In this document: piece after piece, positions 52,694 through 64,000 of the stretch | How the letters are laid out: each line of letters opens with the position of its first letter | How positions within the stretch are numbered: position 1 is the stretch's first letter | NCBI RefSeq assembly: GCF_003337565.1 | Contig: NZ_QPJL01000001.1 | Location: 434,001 to 498,000, forward strand | Direction of reading: 5' to 3' | Origin: Paracoccus lutimaris | Lineage (GTDB): Bacteria > Pseudomonadota > Alphaproteobacteria > Rhodobacterales > Rhodobacteraceae | DNA: 64,000 bases | The notes under the pieces: model-generated | What the model saw: the letters and a program-made list of their open reading frames with translations, nothing else | What the model was told of the DNA's origin: nothing | Database searches by the model: none | Made by a program: the position numbers and the translations under genes

Positions 52694-53275
52694 TCATCCC
52701 AAACTGTAACTCAGCTTCTGAGTGTTCATTTGCACCCGCTTTTCTTCCTTATTGTACTCACAAGTTTGATACCAGATATGCCAAGCTTTGCCTGACCTGA
52801 AACCAAATACGTTGCACCATGAGATATCACCGCCATATCCGACCTGCCGATACGGCCCTTCCTGGCCGGGTTCTATCGACATGGACAGGGCGCGCGATCG
52901 ACCCCATGCTTTTTTGTCGTTGAGTTCTTCCTGTGCTGCGGTGTTGCGCGTTTCGGTTGTCGTGCCAATTCCCGTACGGTCTCCGGCGACATGCATCATC
53001 TTGACAGTCTTGCCGTCCAGGGCTGCCGCGCGGAACTGGCAACCGTCCAGACGGCTTGTGAAGAAGAACTTTGCGTCTTTGGCCACATCTATCGAAACGA
53101 CCCTTCCCGGTTCCCAAGGCAGCCAATAGGCCTCAATGCCACCGCTGCCTTCAGCGCGCTCGACAATTTCCAGACAACCCTTGAAGCTTGCCGAATCCTG
53201 AATACTGAACCTGAAAATACCGCTTTGGGTTGGAAGCACGTCTGGTCGGACAGCCCCGACAAACACGTGTTCCAT
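52694..53275 (-). CDS. Hypothetical protein after clpV, candidate T6SS effector (possible CNF-like Cys/His deamidase)
   Basis: A 193-residue protein with no signal peptide and lower GC than its neighbours, suggesting recent acquisition. Residues 70-100 read as a strand, then LDGC (76-79), a strand 'FRAAAL', a turn and 'VKMMHVAGD' with His95. A Cys followed 16 residues later by His, in an LxGC context between beta-strands, is the layout of the CNF/BLF1/CheD glutamine-deamidase fold. This is pattern inference; no family match is proven. The start MEHVFVG (53275) has AAGGAGG seven bases upstream. It follows clpV by 84 bases on the same strand, and its stop abuts that of the caspase-like gene with no gap. 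Confidence 0.6.
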   Translation of the reverse strand: MEHVFVGAVRPDVLPTQSGIFRFSIQDSASFKGCLEIVERAEGSGGIEAYWLPWEPGRVVSIDVAKDAKFFFTSRLDGCQFRAAALDGKTVKMMHVAGDRTGIGTTTETRNTAAQEELNDKKAWGRSRALSMSIEPGQEGPYRQVGYGGDISWCNVFGFRSGKAWHIWYQTCEYNKEEKRVQMNTQKLSYSLG

Positions 53276-53359
53276 GACGAAAGCCTCCTTCTTCGTGACG
53301 AATTTTTTGTTGTACCCCCCGCTCATGTCACAAGCCTTTCCCCAAAGCCCATCATCGGT

Positions 53360-56134
<2,775 letters not shown>

Positions 56135-56166
56135 GGAAGTCATCTCCGAATATGACAGGCGGTTGT

Positions 56167-56180
56167 TGACGGTGCCGTCA
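56167..56180. promoter_or_regulatory. Inverted repeat in the clpV-kinase divergent promoter region
   Basis: TGACGG-TG-CCGTCA, six-base arms, lies 32 bases upstream of clpV and 93 bases upstream of the kinase ATG, within a 139-base divergent intergenic region. Another TGACGGAG occurs at 56258. It could bind a regulator of both genes. No more can be said from sequence. Confidence 0.35.
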
Positions 56181-56273
56181 GATTTATAGACGGCAATGCG
56201 CCCCATTATGATAAGTTGAATCCCATCTTGAAGCGACAGTTTTGGCAAGAAAACTTCTGACGGAGCCGATGTG

Positions 56274-58355
56274 ATGAAAGACCCCTTGCCATCAGACATC
56301 TTCAAGCCCGGCCAGATCCTGAATAACACCTATGAAATCATAGGGATACTTGGCCGCGGCGGCACCGGAGAGGTCTATCTCGCCCATAACCAGGTCGTCG
56401 AGCGGGATGTCGCGATCAAGGCGCTGAATCAGCAATTTTCAGCAAATGCCGATTATCTTGATCTGATGAAACGCGAAGAACAGATGCGCAACATCATCCA
56501 TGATGCCGTTGTGCGTTATTCGGAATGTTCGCGATCGGATTCCGGTCAGGTTTTCCTGGTGATGGATCATATCGAGGGGCCATCCCTCAATCAGGTGATG
56601 CTGGAACGCCGTCTCGATGATCGGGCGCTGATGATCGTCGCGCACCGGGTTCTGGAAGGGCTGGCCGCGACCCATGGCCGGGGCATCGTGCATCGCGACC
56701 TGTCCCCCGACAACATCATCCTGCGCGACGGCAGGCCGGAGCGTGCGACGATCATCGATTTCGGCATCGCGAAGGATACCGCTGCCGGCGCGCGCACCAT
56801 TGTCGGCAACGAGTTTGCCGGAAAATACGAATATGCCGCGCCCGAGCAGCTGGATGGCAAGGCGGATTACCGGTCGGATTTCTACGGGCTTGGTGCCCTG
56901 CTGCTGGCCGCCGCCCGCGAAGAGGTGCCGCGGGTCGGCACAAGCCCCGGCGAGGTGGTCCGCTTCAAGCGTCGGGCGCTCGACACTTCCGGGCTCGCCG
57001 CGCCGCTCAAGGACCTGATCGACTGGTTGACCGACCCCGACCCGGCGCGGCGCCCGCAAAGCGCGGCCGAGGCGCTGGAGCGGCTGGAGCGCTGGCTTAA
57101 ACCCGACACGCAGCGTGACAAACCTGCGGAATCGGGCAGGAAAAAGCGGCGCCTGCTGCTGCCGGCCGCTCTTGCGGCGGCGCTGGCGGTCGCGGGTGGG
57201 CTGTGGGCGACGGGCTATTTCACCCCAGCCCTGCCCGAGGCCAACCCTTATCTTCTGACGGCAAGCCTTGTTCCCGGCGCGGGTGGAACGCTGACCGGCA
57301 ATGCGCCCGATGGCGAAACCGCCGCCGCCCTGCGCAACGCATTCCGCGACGCCTCGGGCAGCCCCCCGCCCGAGAACGCATTGACCCTTGCGACCGGCAT
57401 GCCCGACAAGACCTGGCCCGGGGATGTGGCAAAGCTGCTCGCGCTGGCCGCGCCGCTGTCCCGCTGGGAGATATCCGTGACCGGCAACACCGCCAGACTG
57501 GCCGGCATCGCACCCGATACCGCGACGCGCGATGCGATGCAGGCCGGGCTGGCGGAATGGCCTTCACCCGGGGGGATGACGCTGCAGGCCGAGCTGGTCG
57601 CCGGGCCGGAGACGCTGGGCTGGGCGGCGTTGCAGCCATATCTCGACCGTCTGGCCACCTGCGGCGCGCTGACCGCCCCGGCCGATCAGCCCGGCGAATT
57701 CGCGCTGCTCGACACCATCACCCTGACGGGATCCCTTGCCCGGCCGCAGGACGCCGAAACGATCAGGTCCACCCTCGCCCCGGTGATCGGCGACCGCAGC
57801 CTCGAGATTCAGGCGCAGGTCCTGAACGAGGATCTGTGCCGGATCCGGTCGGTCCTGCCGCCCGTCCCTGCTGGCGCGATGTCGATCTGGCTGGGGCGCG
57901 GCGCGACCGGCGAGGCCGCGCTGACCGGCGTCTTCCAGACCGGCGACAACCCGGTCGTCGATATCCAGTTTCCCGCCAATATCACCGGCGCATCGCTATG
58001 GGTGATGGTCGTGGACAATACCGGCAAGGTCTTTCACGTCCTGCCAAACATCAACCAGACCGACGCGATGGTGGACGATCTGGGCCAGGTCGATAACGGC
58101 ATCCGGCGGGTGCGGGTGCTGTGGTCGCTCGAGCAGCTGAAAGAAGATGCCAGCCGCCTTGCCGTCCAGGTCTCCGAGGGCGATTACGGCAAGTCCGAGG
58201 TCATCGCGATCCTGTCGAAAACGCCGCTGTTCGACCTGCGCCGGCCGCGCGACGAAAGCGTCAATTCGGTCGCCGAGGCGCTGGCCGAGACATTGAAGGG
58301 CCGCGAGGACCAGATCATCGGCGTCGCCTCGCGCATCATCGATGCGCGGCAGTGA
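56274..58355 (+). CDS. PpkA-like membrane Ser/Thr protein kinase (T6SS regulator)
   Basis: A 693-residue bitopic kinase. Kinase domain about 18-275: glycine loop GRGGTGEVYLA (27-37), Lys49 in VAIKAL, HRDLSPDN (140-147) and DFG (162-164), so catalytically complete. A basic stop-transfer segment and one membrane helix lie at about 288-312. The periplasmic part has two BON-like segments ('WEISVTGNTARLAGIAPD', 'ITLTGSLARPQDAETI') and a beta-rich end. In T6SSs PpkA phosphorylates Fha to switch secretion on; no Fha gene is present here. ATG at 56274 chosen (GGAG eight bases upstream) over GTG at 56271. Confidence 0.9.
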   Translation: MKDPLPSDIFKPGQILNNTYEIIGILGRGGTGEVYLAHNQVVERDVAIKALNQQFSANADYLDLMKREEQMRNIIHDAVVRYSECSRSDSGQVFLVMDHIEGPSLNQVMLERRLDDRALMIVAHRVLEGLAATHGRGIVHRDLSPDNIILRDGRPERATIIDFGIAKDTAAGARTIVGNEFAGKYEYAAPEQLDGKADYRSDFYGLGALLLAAAREEVPRVGTSPGEVVRFKRRALDTSGLAAPLKDLIDWLTDPDPARRPQSAAEALERLERWLKPDTQRDKPAESGRKKRRLLLPAALAAALAVAGGLWATGYFTPALPEANPYLLTASLVPGAGGTLTGNAPDGETAAALRNAFRDASGSPPPENALTLATGMPDKTWPGDVAKLLALAAPLSRWEISVTGNTARLAGIAPDTATRDAMQAGLAEWPSPGGMTLQAELVAGPETLGWAALQPYLDRLATCGALTAPADQPGEFALLDTITLTGSLARPQDAETIRSTLAPVIGDRSLEIQAQVLNEDLCRIRSVLPPVPAGAMSIWLGRGATGEAALTGVFQTGDNPVVDIQFPANITGASLWVMVVDNTGKVFHVLPNINQTDAMVDDLGQVDNGIRRVRVLWSLEQLKEDASRLAVQVSEGDYGKSEVIAILSKTPLFDLRRPRDESVNSVAEALAETLKGREDQIIGVASRIIDARQ

Positions 58356-58405
58356 CAGCCCTCCAGCCGTCATTCCGGCAATGGCGCGGCATCTCCCGGA
58401 TGAGA

Positions 58406-59332
58406 TCACGAGGAGTTGCGGCCCCGCGTCAGGACATGAGGCCCGGGCGCCGCGCGCCGCCGCAGCCGCGCCTCGCGCAAGGTGATATAACAGATGGCGC
58501 CGATCATGATGGCGCCTCCCAGCATGACCCAGATATCGACCGGCTCGCCAAAGACCAGCGCCCCCAGAAGCGCCGCCCATAGAAGTTGCAGCAGCACCAC
58601 CGGCTGCGTCACGGTCAGGGGTGCCGAGGCAAAGGCCCGCGTCATCGCATAATGGCCGGCGGTCGCGAAAAGCGCCGTTCCCGCCAGCACCGCGCATTGT
58701 TCCAGGTTGGGCGGCACCCAGTTCAGCGCCGCCAGGGGCGCCAGCCCGATACAGACAGTCAGCGACATCATCGCCACCACCACCGTCGCGGGCAGCGCTT
58801 CGGACAGGCGTTTCGCGACCAGATACGAGCTGCCAAAGGCCAAAGCCGCGCCCAGCTGCGCCAGATGCCCGGCCTGCAATTCGCGGATGCCGGGACGCAG
58901 CACGATCATCGCCCCGGTCAACGCCACCAGAATGGCCAGCGCTCGCCGCCAAGAGATCCGCTCACCCATCAGCAGCGCCGCACCCAGCGTGACGACAATC
59001 GGATTGAGAAAACCGATGGCCGTCACCTCGGCCACGGTGATCCGGGCCATGGCATAAAACCACAGGACCACCGCCAGCACATGCAGGCCCCCGCGCAGGA
59101 TCAACAGCCGCCAGATCCGCGGCGAGAACCCCTGCCGCAGCGCCGGCACCAGCACCGGGATCAGGAAGATCAGGCCAAAGGCAAAGCGGATGAAGGCGCC
59201 CTCGGCCGCGGGCAGCGCCACGCCCAGCCAGCGCACGGTGCCATTCACGGCAACAAAGCACAGGCCCGTGGCCAGCATCCACAGGATACCGGCCAGATCA
59301 CTGCGGGACGCGGAAGCGGGCATGTCGGTCAT
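58406..59332 (-). CDS. EamA/DMT-family permease
   Basis: Ten-helix inner-membrane transporter of 308 residues made of two EamA halves. The first includes 'AVVLWFYAMARITVAEVTAI' and 'VALTGAMIVLRPG'; the second 'YAMTRAFASAPLTVTQPVVL' and 'GALVFGEPVDIWVMLGGAIM'. Substrate unknown; the family exports amino acids and other metabolites. The gene ends 50 bases from the convergent kinase gene. The start could also be the Met three codons later. Confidence 0.88.
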   Translation of the reverse strand: MTDMPASASRSDLAGILWMLATGLCFVAVNGTVRWLGVALPAAEGAFIRFAFGLIFLIPVLVPALRQGFSPRIWRLLILRGGLHVLAVVLWFYAMARITVAEVTAIGFLNPIVVTLGAALLMGERISWRRALAILVALTGAMIVLRPGIRELQAGHLAQLGAALAFGSSYLVAKRLSEALPATVVVAMMSLTVCIGLAPLAALNWVPPNLEQCAVLAGTALFATAGHYAMTRAFASAPLTVTQPVVLLQLLWAALLGALVFGEPVDIWVMLGGAIMIGAICYITLREARLRRRAAPGPHVLTRGRNSS

Positions 59333-59369
59333 CCGACCGGCATGCCCGCTATCGCGCCCCGATACAAGC

Positions 59370-59966
59370 TCAGCCGTGCAGGATCAGCCCCAGCGCGATG
59401 GACCACATCACCAGCCCGACCAGCACATCCAGCACCTGCCAGGCGATGGGTTTGGCAAAGACCGGCGCCAGCAGCCTTGCCCCGTAACCCAGCGCAAAGA
59501 AGAAGATGATCGACCCCGAAACCGCCCCGATCAGAAAGCCGGTCTTGTCCGGCCAGCCCGAGGAAATCGAGCCGAGCAGCACCACCGTATCCAGCCAGAC
59601 ATGCGGGTTCAGCCAGGTCAGCGCGGCAATGACCGCCAACGTCGCGCCAAGGCTCGCCGCCCCCTGTCCGGCCTTCAGCGCCGCGCCGCCCCGCCACGCG
59701 GCCAGAAACGCCTTGGCGCCATAGGCCAGCAGAAAGATCACGCCCCCCCAGCGCATCACCTCCAGAAACCATGGCGCGCTTGAGGCGATCGCCCCCGCCC
59801 CCATCACTCCGGCCGTGATCAGCAGCGCATCCGACAGCGCGCAAAAGGCGCAGGTGGCAAAGACATGGTGCCGCAACAGGCCCTGTTTCAGCACAAAGGC
59901 GTTCTGCGCCCCGATGGCGACGATCAGCGACAGGCTGGTTCCGAAACCGGCAAGATAGGCACTCAT
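59370..59966 (-). CDS. argO: LysE/ArgO-family basic amino acid exporter
   Basis: A 198-residue inner-membrane exporter with about six helices. Family features: 'SLIVAIGAQNAFVLKQGLLR' at the N-terminus (the GAQNAFVL signature) and 'TWLNPHVWLDTVVLLGSIS'. It exports arginine and/or lysine in characterised members. Divergently transcribed from a LysR-type regulator, the classical argO-argP / lysE-lysG pair. Confidence 0.93.
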   Translation of the reverse strand: MSAYLAGFGTSLSLIVAIGAQNAFVLKQGLLRHHVFATCAFCALSDALLITAGVMGAGAIASSAPWFLEVMRWGGVIFLLAYGAKAFLAAWRGGAALKAGQGAASLGATLAVIAALTWLNPHVWLDTVVLLGSISSGWPDKTGFLIGAVSGSIIFFFALGYGARLLAPVFAKPIAWQVLDVLVGLVMWSIALGLILHG

Positions 59967-60064
59967 GGCACGCTCCGTTATGCGATCTTTCTGTTGCCCC
60001 TCTCTTGCCCGAAGGCGCGTATTCAGACAAACTAAAATAAATTACCCAGATTAAGTGAAACTTA

Positions 60065-60928
60065 ATGCTCGACTATGCCGCCCTTGCCGCCCTTGCCGAA
60101 ATCATCCGCCGCGGCTCGTTCGAGGCGGCGGCGGCGGCACTTGGCGTGACGCCCTCGGCGATCTCGCAACGCATCAAGGGGCTTGAGGAACGCATGGGCG
60201 AGGTGCTGATCCATCGCGGTCCGCCAGCGCGCGGCACGGCCATGGGGTTGCGGCTGATGCAGCATCTCGATCAGGTGCGGGTGCTGGAACAGGCGCTGGG
60301 GACGGATCCCGGCGCCGCCCCGGCCACGCTGCGGCTGGCAGTCAATGCCGACAGCCTGGCCACATGGTTCCCGCGGGTGATGACGGCGCTTGACGTGATC
60401 TATGACCTGGTGGTGGACGATCAGGACCATGCCCGCGACTGGCTGCGCAAGGGCGAGGTCTCGGCCGCGATCAGCTCCGACCCCGAGCCGGTGCCGGGCT
60501 GCGACGCCTATGCGCTGGGGCACATGCGCTATCACGCGCTGGCAACGCCCGCATTCATCGCCCGGCATTTCCCGGATGGCGTGACCGAAGCCGCGCTGCG
60601 CCGGGCGCCGTCGGTCATCTTCAACATGAAGGACGCCGCCCAAAGCCGCTGGGCAGAATCGCTCACCGGCACGAAACTGCACCTGAGCGGCCATCAGGTC
60701 CCCGCCTCCGAGGCCTTTGCCCGCGTCGTCGAACTGGGCCTTGGCTGGGGCATGATCCCCGACAGCATGGCCGCCCCTGCCCTCGCCGCAAACCGCCTTG
60801 CGCATCTGGCCCCCGACCTGCCGCTCGATATCGCGCTTTACTGGCACGTCCAGCGCGCCATCCGCCCCGCACTGGCCTCCCTGACCGGCGCGATACGAAA
60901 AAGGGCCGCAGAAGACCTGCGACCCTGA
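60065..60928 (+). CDS. argP: ArgP/LysG-type LysR transcriptional regulator
   Basis: Regulator of the divergent exporter, 287 residues. N-terminal winged helix-turn-helix ('EIIRRGSFEAAAAALGVTPS', 'AISQRIKGLEERMGEVLIHR') and a C-terminal effector domain that in the family binds lysine or arginine. ATG at 60065. The 98-base intergenic region to argO is AT-rich and should hold the T-N11-A sites of LysR proteins. The next gene, yebC, is convergent, with a gene-end element in between. Confidence 0.93.
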   Translation: MLDYAALAALAEIIRRGSFEAAAAALGVTPSAISQRIKGLEERMGEVLIHRGPPARGTAMGLRLMQHLDQVRVLEQALGTDPGAAPATLRLAVNADSLATWFPRVMTALDVIYDLVVDDQDHARDWLRKGEVSAAISSDPEPVPGCDAYALGHMRYHALATPAFIARHFPDGVTEAALRRAPSVIFNMKDAAQSRWAESLTGTKLHLSGHQVPASEAFARVVELGLGWGMIPDSMAAPALAANRLAHLAPDLPLDIALYWHVQRAIRPALASLTGAIRKRAAEDLRP

Positions 60929-60929
60929 T

Positions 60930-60950
60930 TTCTTCTTCACTCAAATATCC
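60930..60950 (-). repeat. Gene-end element copy D (after yebC)
   Basis: Minus strand reads GGATATTTG-AG-TGAAGAAGAA, 18 bases after the yebC stop and in yebC orientation, preceded by the inverted repeat GCCGG-TGCCT-CCGGC. Confidence 0.75.
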
Positions 60951-60968
60951 CCGCCGGAGGCACCGGCC

Positions 60969-61712
60969 TCAAAGCTGGGCGGCCACGTCATCCGACAGGT
61001 CGAAATTGCCGGTCACGTTCTGAACGTCGTCATCTTCATCGAACGCATCCAGAAGCTTCATCAGCTTCTGCGCGGTTTCCAGATCGGTGATCTCGGTCGG
61101 GGCCTGCGGCTTCCAGATCAGCTTGGCGGTCTCGGATTCGCCCAAGGCCCCCTCAAGCGCGGCCGAAACCTCGCCCAGATCGGTGTCCGAGGTATAGATC
61201 CAGTGGCCTTCCTCGTCGCTTTCGACATCCTCGGCCCCGGCCTCGATCGCGGCCATCATCACCGTATCCGCGTCACCGGCGCTGGCGGGATACATGATCT
61301 CGCCCTTGCGGTCGAACATGAAGCTGACCGAGCCGGTCTGCCCCATATCGCCGCCATATTTGGTGAAATAGCTGCGCACATTCGAGGCAGTGCGGTTGCG
61401 GTTGTCGGTCATTGCCTCGACGATGATGGCGATCCCGTTCGGGCCGTAGCCCTCGTAACGGATCTCGTCATAGTTTTCCGCGTCACCGCCCTGCGACTTC
61501 TTGATGGCGCGGTCGATCACGTCCTTGGGGACGGAATTCGACTTGGCTTCCTTGACCGCCAGACGCAGACGCGGGTTCTTGTCGGGGTCGGGGTCGCCCA
61601 TCTTGGCGGCGACGGTGATCTCTTTGGCCAGTTTCGAGAACAGCTTGGAACGAAGCTTGTCCTGCTTCCCTTTCCGATGCTGGATATTGGCCCATTTGGA
61701 ATGGCCTGCCAT
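60969..61712 (-). CDS. yebC: YebC/PmpR family protein (TACO1-like)
   Basis: A 247-residue cytoplasmic protein, normal length. Family start [18 protein letters not shown], then '[20 protein letters not shown]' and '[20 protein letters not shown]'. Members have been described as transcription regulators and, more recently, as ribosome-associated factors that help translate proline-rich stretches. Separated from the upstream ribbon-helix-helix gene by about 40 bases, same strand. Confidence 0.96.
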   Translation of the reverse strand: MAGHSKWANIQHRKGKQDKLRSKLFSKLAKEITVAAKMGDPDPDKNPRLRLAVKEAKSNSVPKDVIDRAIKKSQGGDAENYDEIRYEGYGPNGIAIIVEAMTDNRNRTASNVRSYFTKYGGDMGQTGSVSFMFDRKGEIMYPASAGDADTVMMAAIEAGAEDVESDEEGHWIYTSDTDLGEVSAALEGALGESETAKLIWKPQAPTEITDLETAQKLMKLLDAFDEDDDVQNVTGNFDLSDDVAAQL

Positions 61713-61751
61713 GGTGCTTTCCAGATCCTTTGAAATGTATCGCTGGCGCTT

Positions 61752-62018
61752 TTAGTCAGCCGGGTCCGGGGCTGCAAGCATTTGCCTCAACTCGGACAGC
61801 ACATAAAGCCGCAAGGCGGTCGCCAGCCCGACATCGGCGGGGCGGCGGTGGTCGATCTGGGCGATCAGCGTGGCGGTGGTTTCGCCGCGTCGGCGCGCGA
61901 TCAGCTTCAGCTCGCGCCAAAAGGGCTCCTCAAGGCTGACCGAGGTGCGATGCCCGCCAATGGTCACCGACCGCTTGACCGGGGCCGACATGGCCGGCAG
62001 GACAAATGCCTCAGTCAT
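61752..62018 (-). CDS. Ribbon-helix-helix domain protein
   Basis: An 88-residue protein with 'PVKRSVTIGGHRTSVSLEEP' followed by 'FWRELKLIARRRGETTATLI', the RHH pattern of small alphaproteobacterial DNA-binding proteins. The start MTEAFVLPAM (62018) has AAGGAG upstream and overlaps the DUF4169 stop by eight bases (ATGACTGA); an internal Met nine codons later is an alternative. Third gene of the fumC operon. Targets unknown. Confidence 0.82.
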   Translation of the reverse strand: MTEAFVLPAMSAPVKRSVTIGGHRTSVSLEEPFWRELKLIARRRGETTATLIAQIDHRRPADVGLATALRLYVLSELRQMLAAPDPAD

Positions 62019-62223
62019 CGCCGTGCTCCTTGCTCTTGTCGCGACGATGCCCGTCCAGATGCCGGGCGGCGCGGTCGGCATCGGCCTTTTCAACCCGCTT
62101 TTGCGCCTTGCTGCGGCCGAATTTCGCCGCATTCGCATCGCCTGCCGCACGGGCGGCGTCGCGGGCGGCGGATTTCCGCGCCGCCCGCAAGTTGATGACT
62201 TTGCCCGATCCGGCGCCGGTCAC
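62011..62223 (-). CDS. DUF4169 family protein
   Basis: A 70-residue, very basic and Ala-rich helical protein: 'KVINLRAARKSAARDAARAA', 'AAKFGRSKAQKRVEKADADR', 'AARHLDGHRRD'. This matches the DUF4169 family that accompanies fumC in Rhodobacterales and related orders. It starts 5 bases after the fumC stop and overlaps the next gene by eight bases. Role unknown. Confidence 0.85.
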   Translation of the reverse strand: MTGAGSGKVINLRAARKSAARDAARAAGDANAAKFGRSKAQKRVEKADADRAARHLDGHRRDKSKEHGDD

Positions 62224-62228
62224 GATGC

Positions 62229-63623
62229 TCAGTCCTCGGGACCGACCATCAGCTCCGGACGCACGACACGATCAAAGGTCTCGCCATCGACAAAACCAAG
62301 CGCAATCGCCTCTTCGCGCAGGGTGGTGCCGTTCTTGTGGGCGGTCTTGGCGACCTTGGTGGCGTTGTCATAGCCGATGGTCGGCGCCAAGGCCGTGACC
62401 AGCATCAGCGATTCCTTCATCAGCTTGTCGATGCGCGGAATATTCGCCTGCGTGCCCACGACCATGTTGTCGGTGAATGACGATGCCGCATCGCCCAGAA
62501 GCTGCATGGATTGCAGCACGTTATAGGACATCATCGGGTTATAGACGTTCAGCTCGAAATGGCCCTGGCTGCCGGCAAAACCGATGGCCGCGTCATTGCC
62601 CATGACATGGGCGCAGACCATGGTCAGCGCCTCGGCCTGGGTCGGGTTCACCTTGCCCGGCATGATCGACGAGCCGGGTTCGTTTTCCGGCAGGATCAGT
62701 TCGCCCAGACCCGAACGCGGCCCCGAACCCAGCAGACGCATGTCATTGGCGATCTTGAACAGCGATCCCGCGACCGTCTTCAGCGCGCCCGAAAAGAACA
62801 CCATCGCATCATGCGCGGCCAGCGCCTCGAACTTGTTCGGCGCGGTGACAAAAGGCAGGCCGGTGATCTTGGCGATCTCGGCGGCAATCGCTGTGTCCCA
62901 GCCCTTCTTGGTGTTCAGCCCGGTGCCGACGGCGGTGCCACCCTGCGCCAGCTCATAGATGTCGCCAAGCGCCAGCTTGACCCGCTCGATGCCCTTTTCG
63001 ACCTGATGGGCATAGCCGCCGAATTCCTGGCCCAAGGTCAGGGGCGTTGCGTCCTGCGTATGAGTGCGGCCGATCTTGATGATATCCTTGAATTCCTCGG
63101 CCTTGGCGACCAGCGCCTTGTGCAGCTTTTCCAAACCGGGGATCAGCACGTCGCGCGCCTGCATGGCGATGGCGACATGCATCGCGGTCGGGAAGGTGTC
63201 GTTCGAGGACTGCCCCATATTCACATGGTCATTGGGGTGGACGGGCTTTTTCGAGCCCATCTCGCCGCCCATGATCTCGATGGCGCGGTTCGAGACCACC
63301 TCGTTGGCGTTCATGTTCGACTGCGTGCCCGAACCCGTCTGCCAGACCACCAGCGGGAAGTTGTCGTCGAACTTGCCCGCGACAACCTCGGAGGCCGCCT
63401 GCACCATCGCACGCCCGCGTTCCGCATCCAGATTGCCGGTCGCCATGTTCACCTGCGCCGCCGCCTGCTTGATCACGCCAAGCGCGCGCACGATGGCCAC
63501 GGGCTGCTTTTCCCAGCCGATGGGAAAGTTGATGATCGAGCGCTGGGTCTGCGCGCCCCAGTATTTGTCGGCGGGAACCTCGAGCGGGCCGAAGCTGTCG
63601 GTCTCGGTGCGGGTCTTGGTCAT
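62229..63623 (-). CDS. fumC: FumC, class II fumarate hydratase
   Basis: Iron-independent TCA-cycle enzyme interconverting fumarate and malate. In 464 residues: '[18 protein letters not shown]' (about 96-113), '[20 protein letters not shown]' (about 134-153), '[20 protein letters not shown]' and the fumarase/aspartase signature [10 protein letters not shown] (about 320). Normal length, strong family match. First gene of a three-gene operon with DUF4169 and the RHH gene. Confidence 0.98.
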   Translation of the reverse strand: MTKTRTETDSFGPLEVPADKYWGAQTQRSIINFPIGWEKQPVAIVRALGVIKQAAAQVNMATGNLDAERGRAMVQAASEVVAGKFDDNFPLVVWQTGSGTQSNMNANEVVSNRAIEIMGGEMGSKKPVHPNDHVNMGQSSNDTFPTAMHVAIAMQARDVLIPGLEKLHKALVAKAEEFKDIIKIGRTHTQDATPLTLGQEFGGYAHQVEKGIERVKLALGDIYELAQGGTAVGTGLNTKKGWDTAIAAEIAKITGLPFVTAPNKFEALAAHDAMVFFSGALKTVAGSLFKIANDMRLLGSGPRSGLGELILPENEPGSSIMPGKVNPTQAEALTMVCAHVMGNDAAIGFAGSQGHFELNVYNPMMSYNVLQSMQLLGDAASSFTDNMVVGTQANIPRIDKLMKESLMLVTALAPTIGYDNATKVAKTAHKNGTTLREEAIALGFVDGETFDRVVRPELMVGPED

Positions 63624-63744
63624 GTGAAATATCCCTCACGGTTTCGCGGCGTTTTTAGCCGTGACGTGGCGGATTCGCAATCAGTATACGAATGTATGCA
63701 GTTAGCGCTCACGGTCGAGAGGTTGAAATGCCGGGGCGCGGAAC

Positions 63745-63780
63745 GAAAAAGCGGCCCCGCGCCTTTCGCGCCGGGACCGC
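63745..63780 (-). terminator. Rho-independent terminator downstream of sspB
   Basis: On the minus strand GCGGTCCCGGCGC, loop GAAAG, GCGCGGGGCCGC form a long GC stem (one wobble and one bulge), followed by TTTTTCG. It lies 35 bases after the sspB stop. Confidence 0.75.
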
Positions 63781-63814
63781 CTTGTCTCATGCCGTGAAAG
63801 GGCGGCCGGGCGGC

Positions 63815-64000
63815 CTACTTGCGCCACTTGTCCAGGCTGACGACCTCGGCCCCGCCCTTGGGGCCTTCGCCGGGCTCGTCGTCCAGCTCAAGATCGCCGT
63901 CGTCCTCGTCCTCGTCCTCGTCGCTGTCGTCGTCATCGTCGTGATTTTCAAAGCGCAGGCCGAACTCCACCGAAGGATCAACAAAGGTGCGCAGCGCGTC
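63815..64000 (-). CDS. sspB: SspB family ClpXP adaptor (C-terminal part, cut by window edge)
   Basis: The last 61 codons only. The sequence 'LRTFVDPSVEFGLRFENHDD' continues the conserved SspB core. A highly acidic Asp/Glu linker follows, then the C-terminal tail 'AEVVSLDKWRK', the ClpX-binding XB motif of SspB proteins. SspB delivers ssrA-tagged and other substrates to ClpXP. Stop codon 63815-63817 (minus strand), followed by a clear terminator. Confidence 0.85.
   Translation of the reverse strand, partial: DALRTFVDPSVEFGLRFENHDDDDDSDEDEDEDDGDLELDDEPGEGPKGGAEVVSLDKWRK

Noticed and set aside
63787..63984. 65-codon Thr/Arg-rich open frame at the right edge
   Set aside because: It is a frame-shifted reading of the acidic linker of sspB; the frame ending in 'VVSLDKWRK' is the real one.

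Overview
The window is a high-GC, gene-dense chromosomal segment of an alphaproteobacterium. SspB, the fumC-DUF4169-ribbon-helix-helix operon, an OlsB-type ornithine lipid synthase, choXWV/betIBA, the zapA-coiled-coil pair and a gene-end motif I associate with Rhodobacterales all point to the Rhodobacteraceae. Paracoccus is my best guess at genus and is an inference. I found no rRNA, tRNA or CRISPR array.

Layout. 0.0-4.7 kb: the phosphate uptake operon pstS-pstC-pstA-pstB-phoU (minus strand) behind a five-repeat Pho box. 4.8-10.5 kb: aroC, a secreted RTX calcium-binding protein, and a two-gene HlyD-like/small membrane protein unit. 10.6-17.1 kb: carB, zapA with a coiled-coil partner, and a BCCT osmolyte transporter. 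17.3-21.5 kb: his genes B-H-A-F-E, interrupted by an antisense DUF2147 gene and followed by an IS3-family remnant and a frameshifted small cysteine-rich gene. 21.6-27.0 kb: housekeeping genes rnd, tgt, olsB, msrB, bamE and DUF177. 27.0-33.9 kb: a choline-to-glycine-betaine module, betI-betB-betA divergent from choX-choW-choV, with a palindromic operator between them. 34.0-35.5 kb: thyX and gloA.

35.7-58.4 kb is the accessory heart of the window. On the left is a type VI secretion operon: PP2C phosphatase, an M15 peptidoglycan peptidase, a TssL/TssM-like fusion and VgrG, with an OmpA-family gene divergent from it. In the middle is a two-partner secretion operon: an FhaC-type transporter, a 1,837-residue adhesin, and an exported caspase-like protein with SEL1 repeats. 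On the right are ClpV, a small low-GC cysteine/histidine protein that could be a deamidase effector, and a PpkA-like Ser/Thr kinase. Core T6SS genes (tssB, C, E, F, G, J, K and hcp) are not here. The segment is therefore a regulatory and delivery sub-cluster whose sheath and baseplate must be encoded elsewhere, if the system works.

58.4-64.0 kb is ordinary: an EamA permease, an ArgO-type exporter with its divergent LysR regulator, yebC, fumC with two small partners, and the 3' end of sspB.

The observations I would follow first are the tpsB-tpsA-caspase operon, the short TssL/TssM fusion, the candidate effector after clpV, and the conserved hairpin-plus-tail element found just after four unrelated genes.
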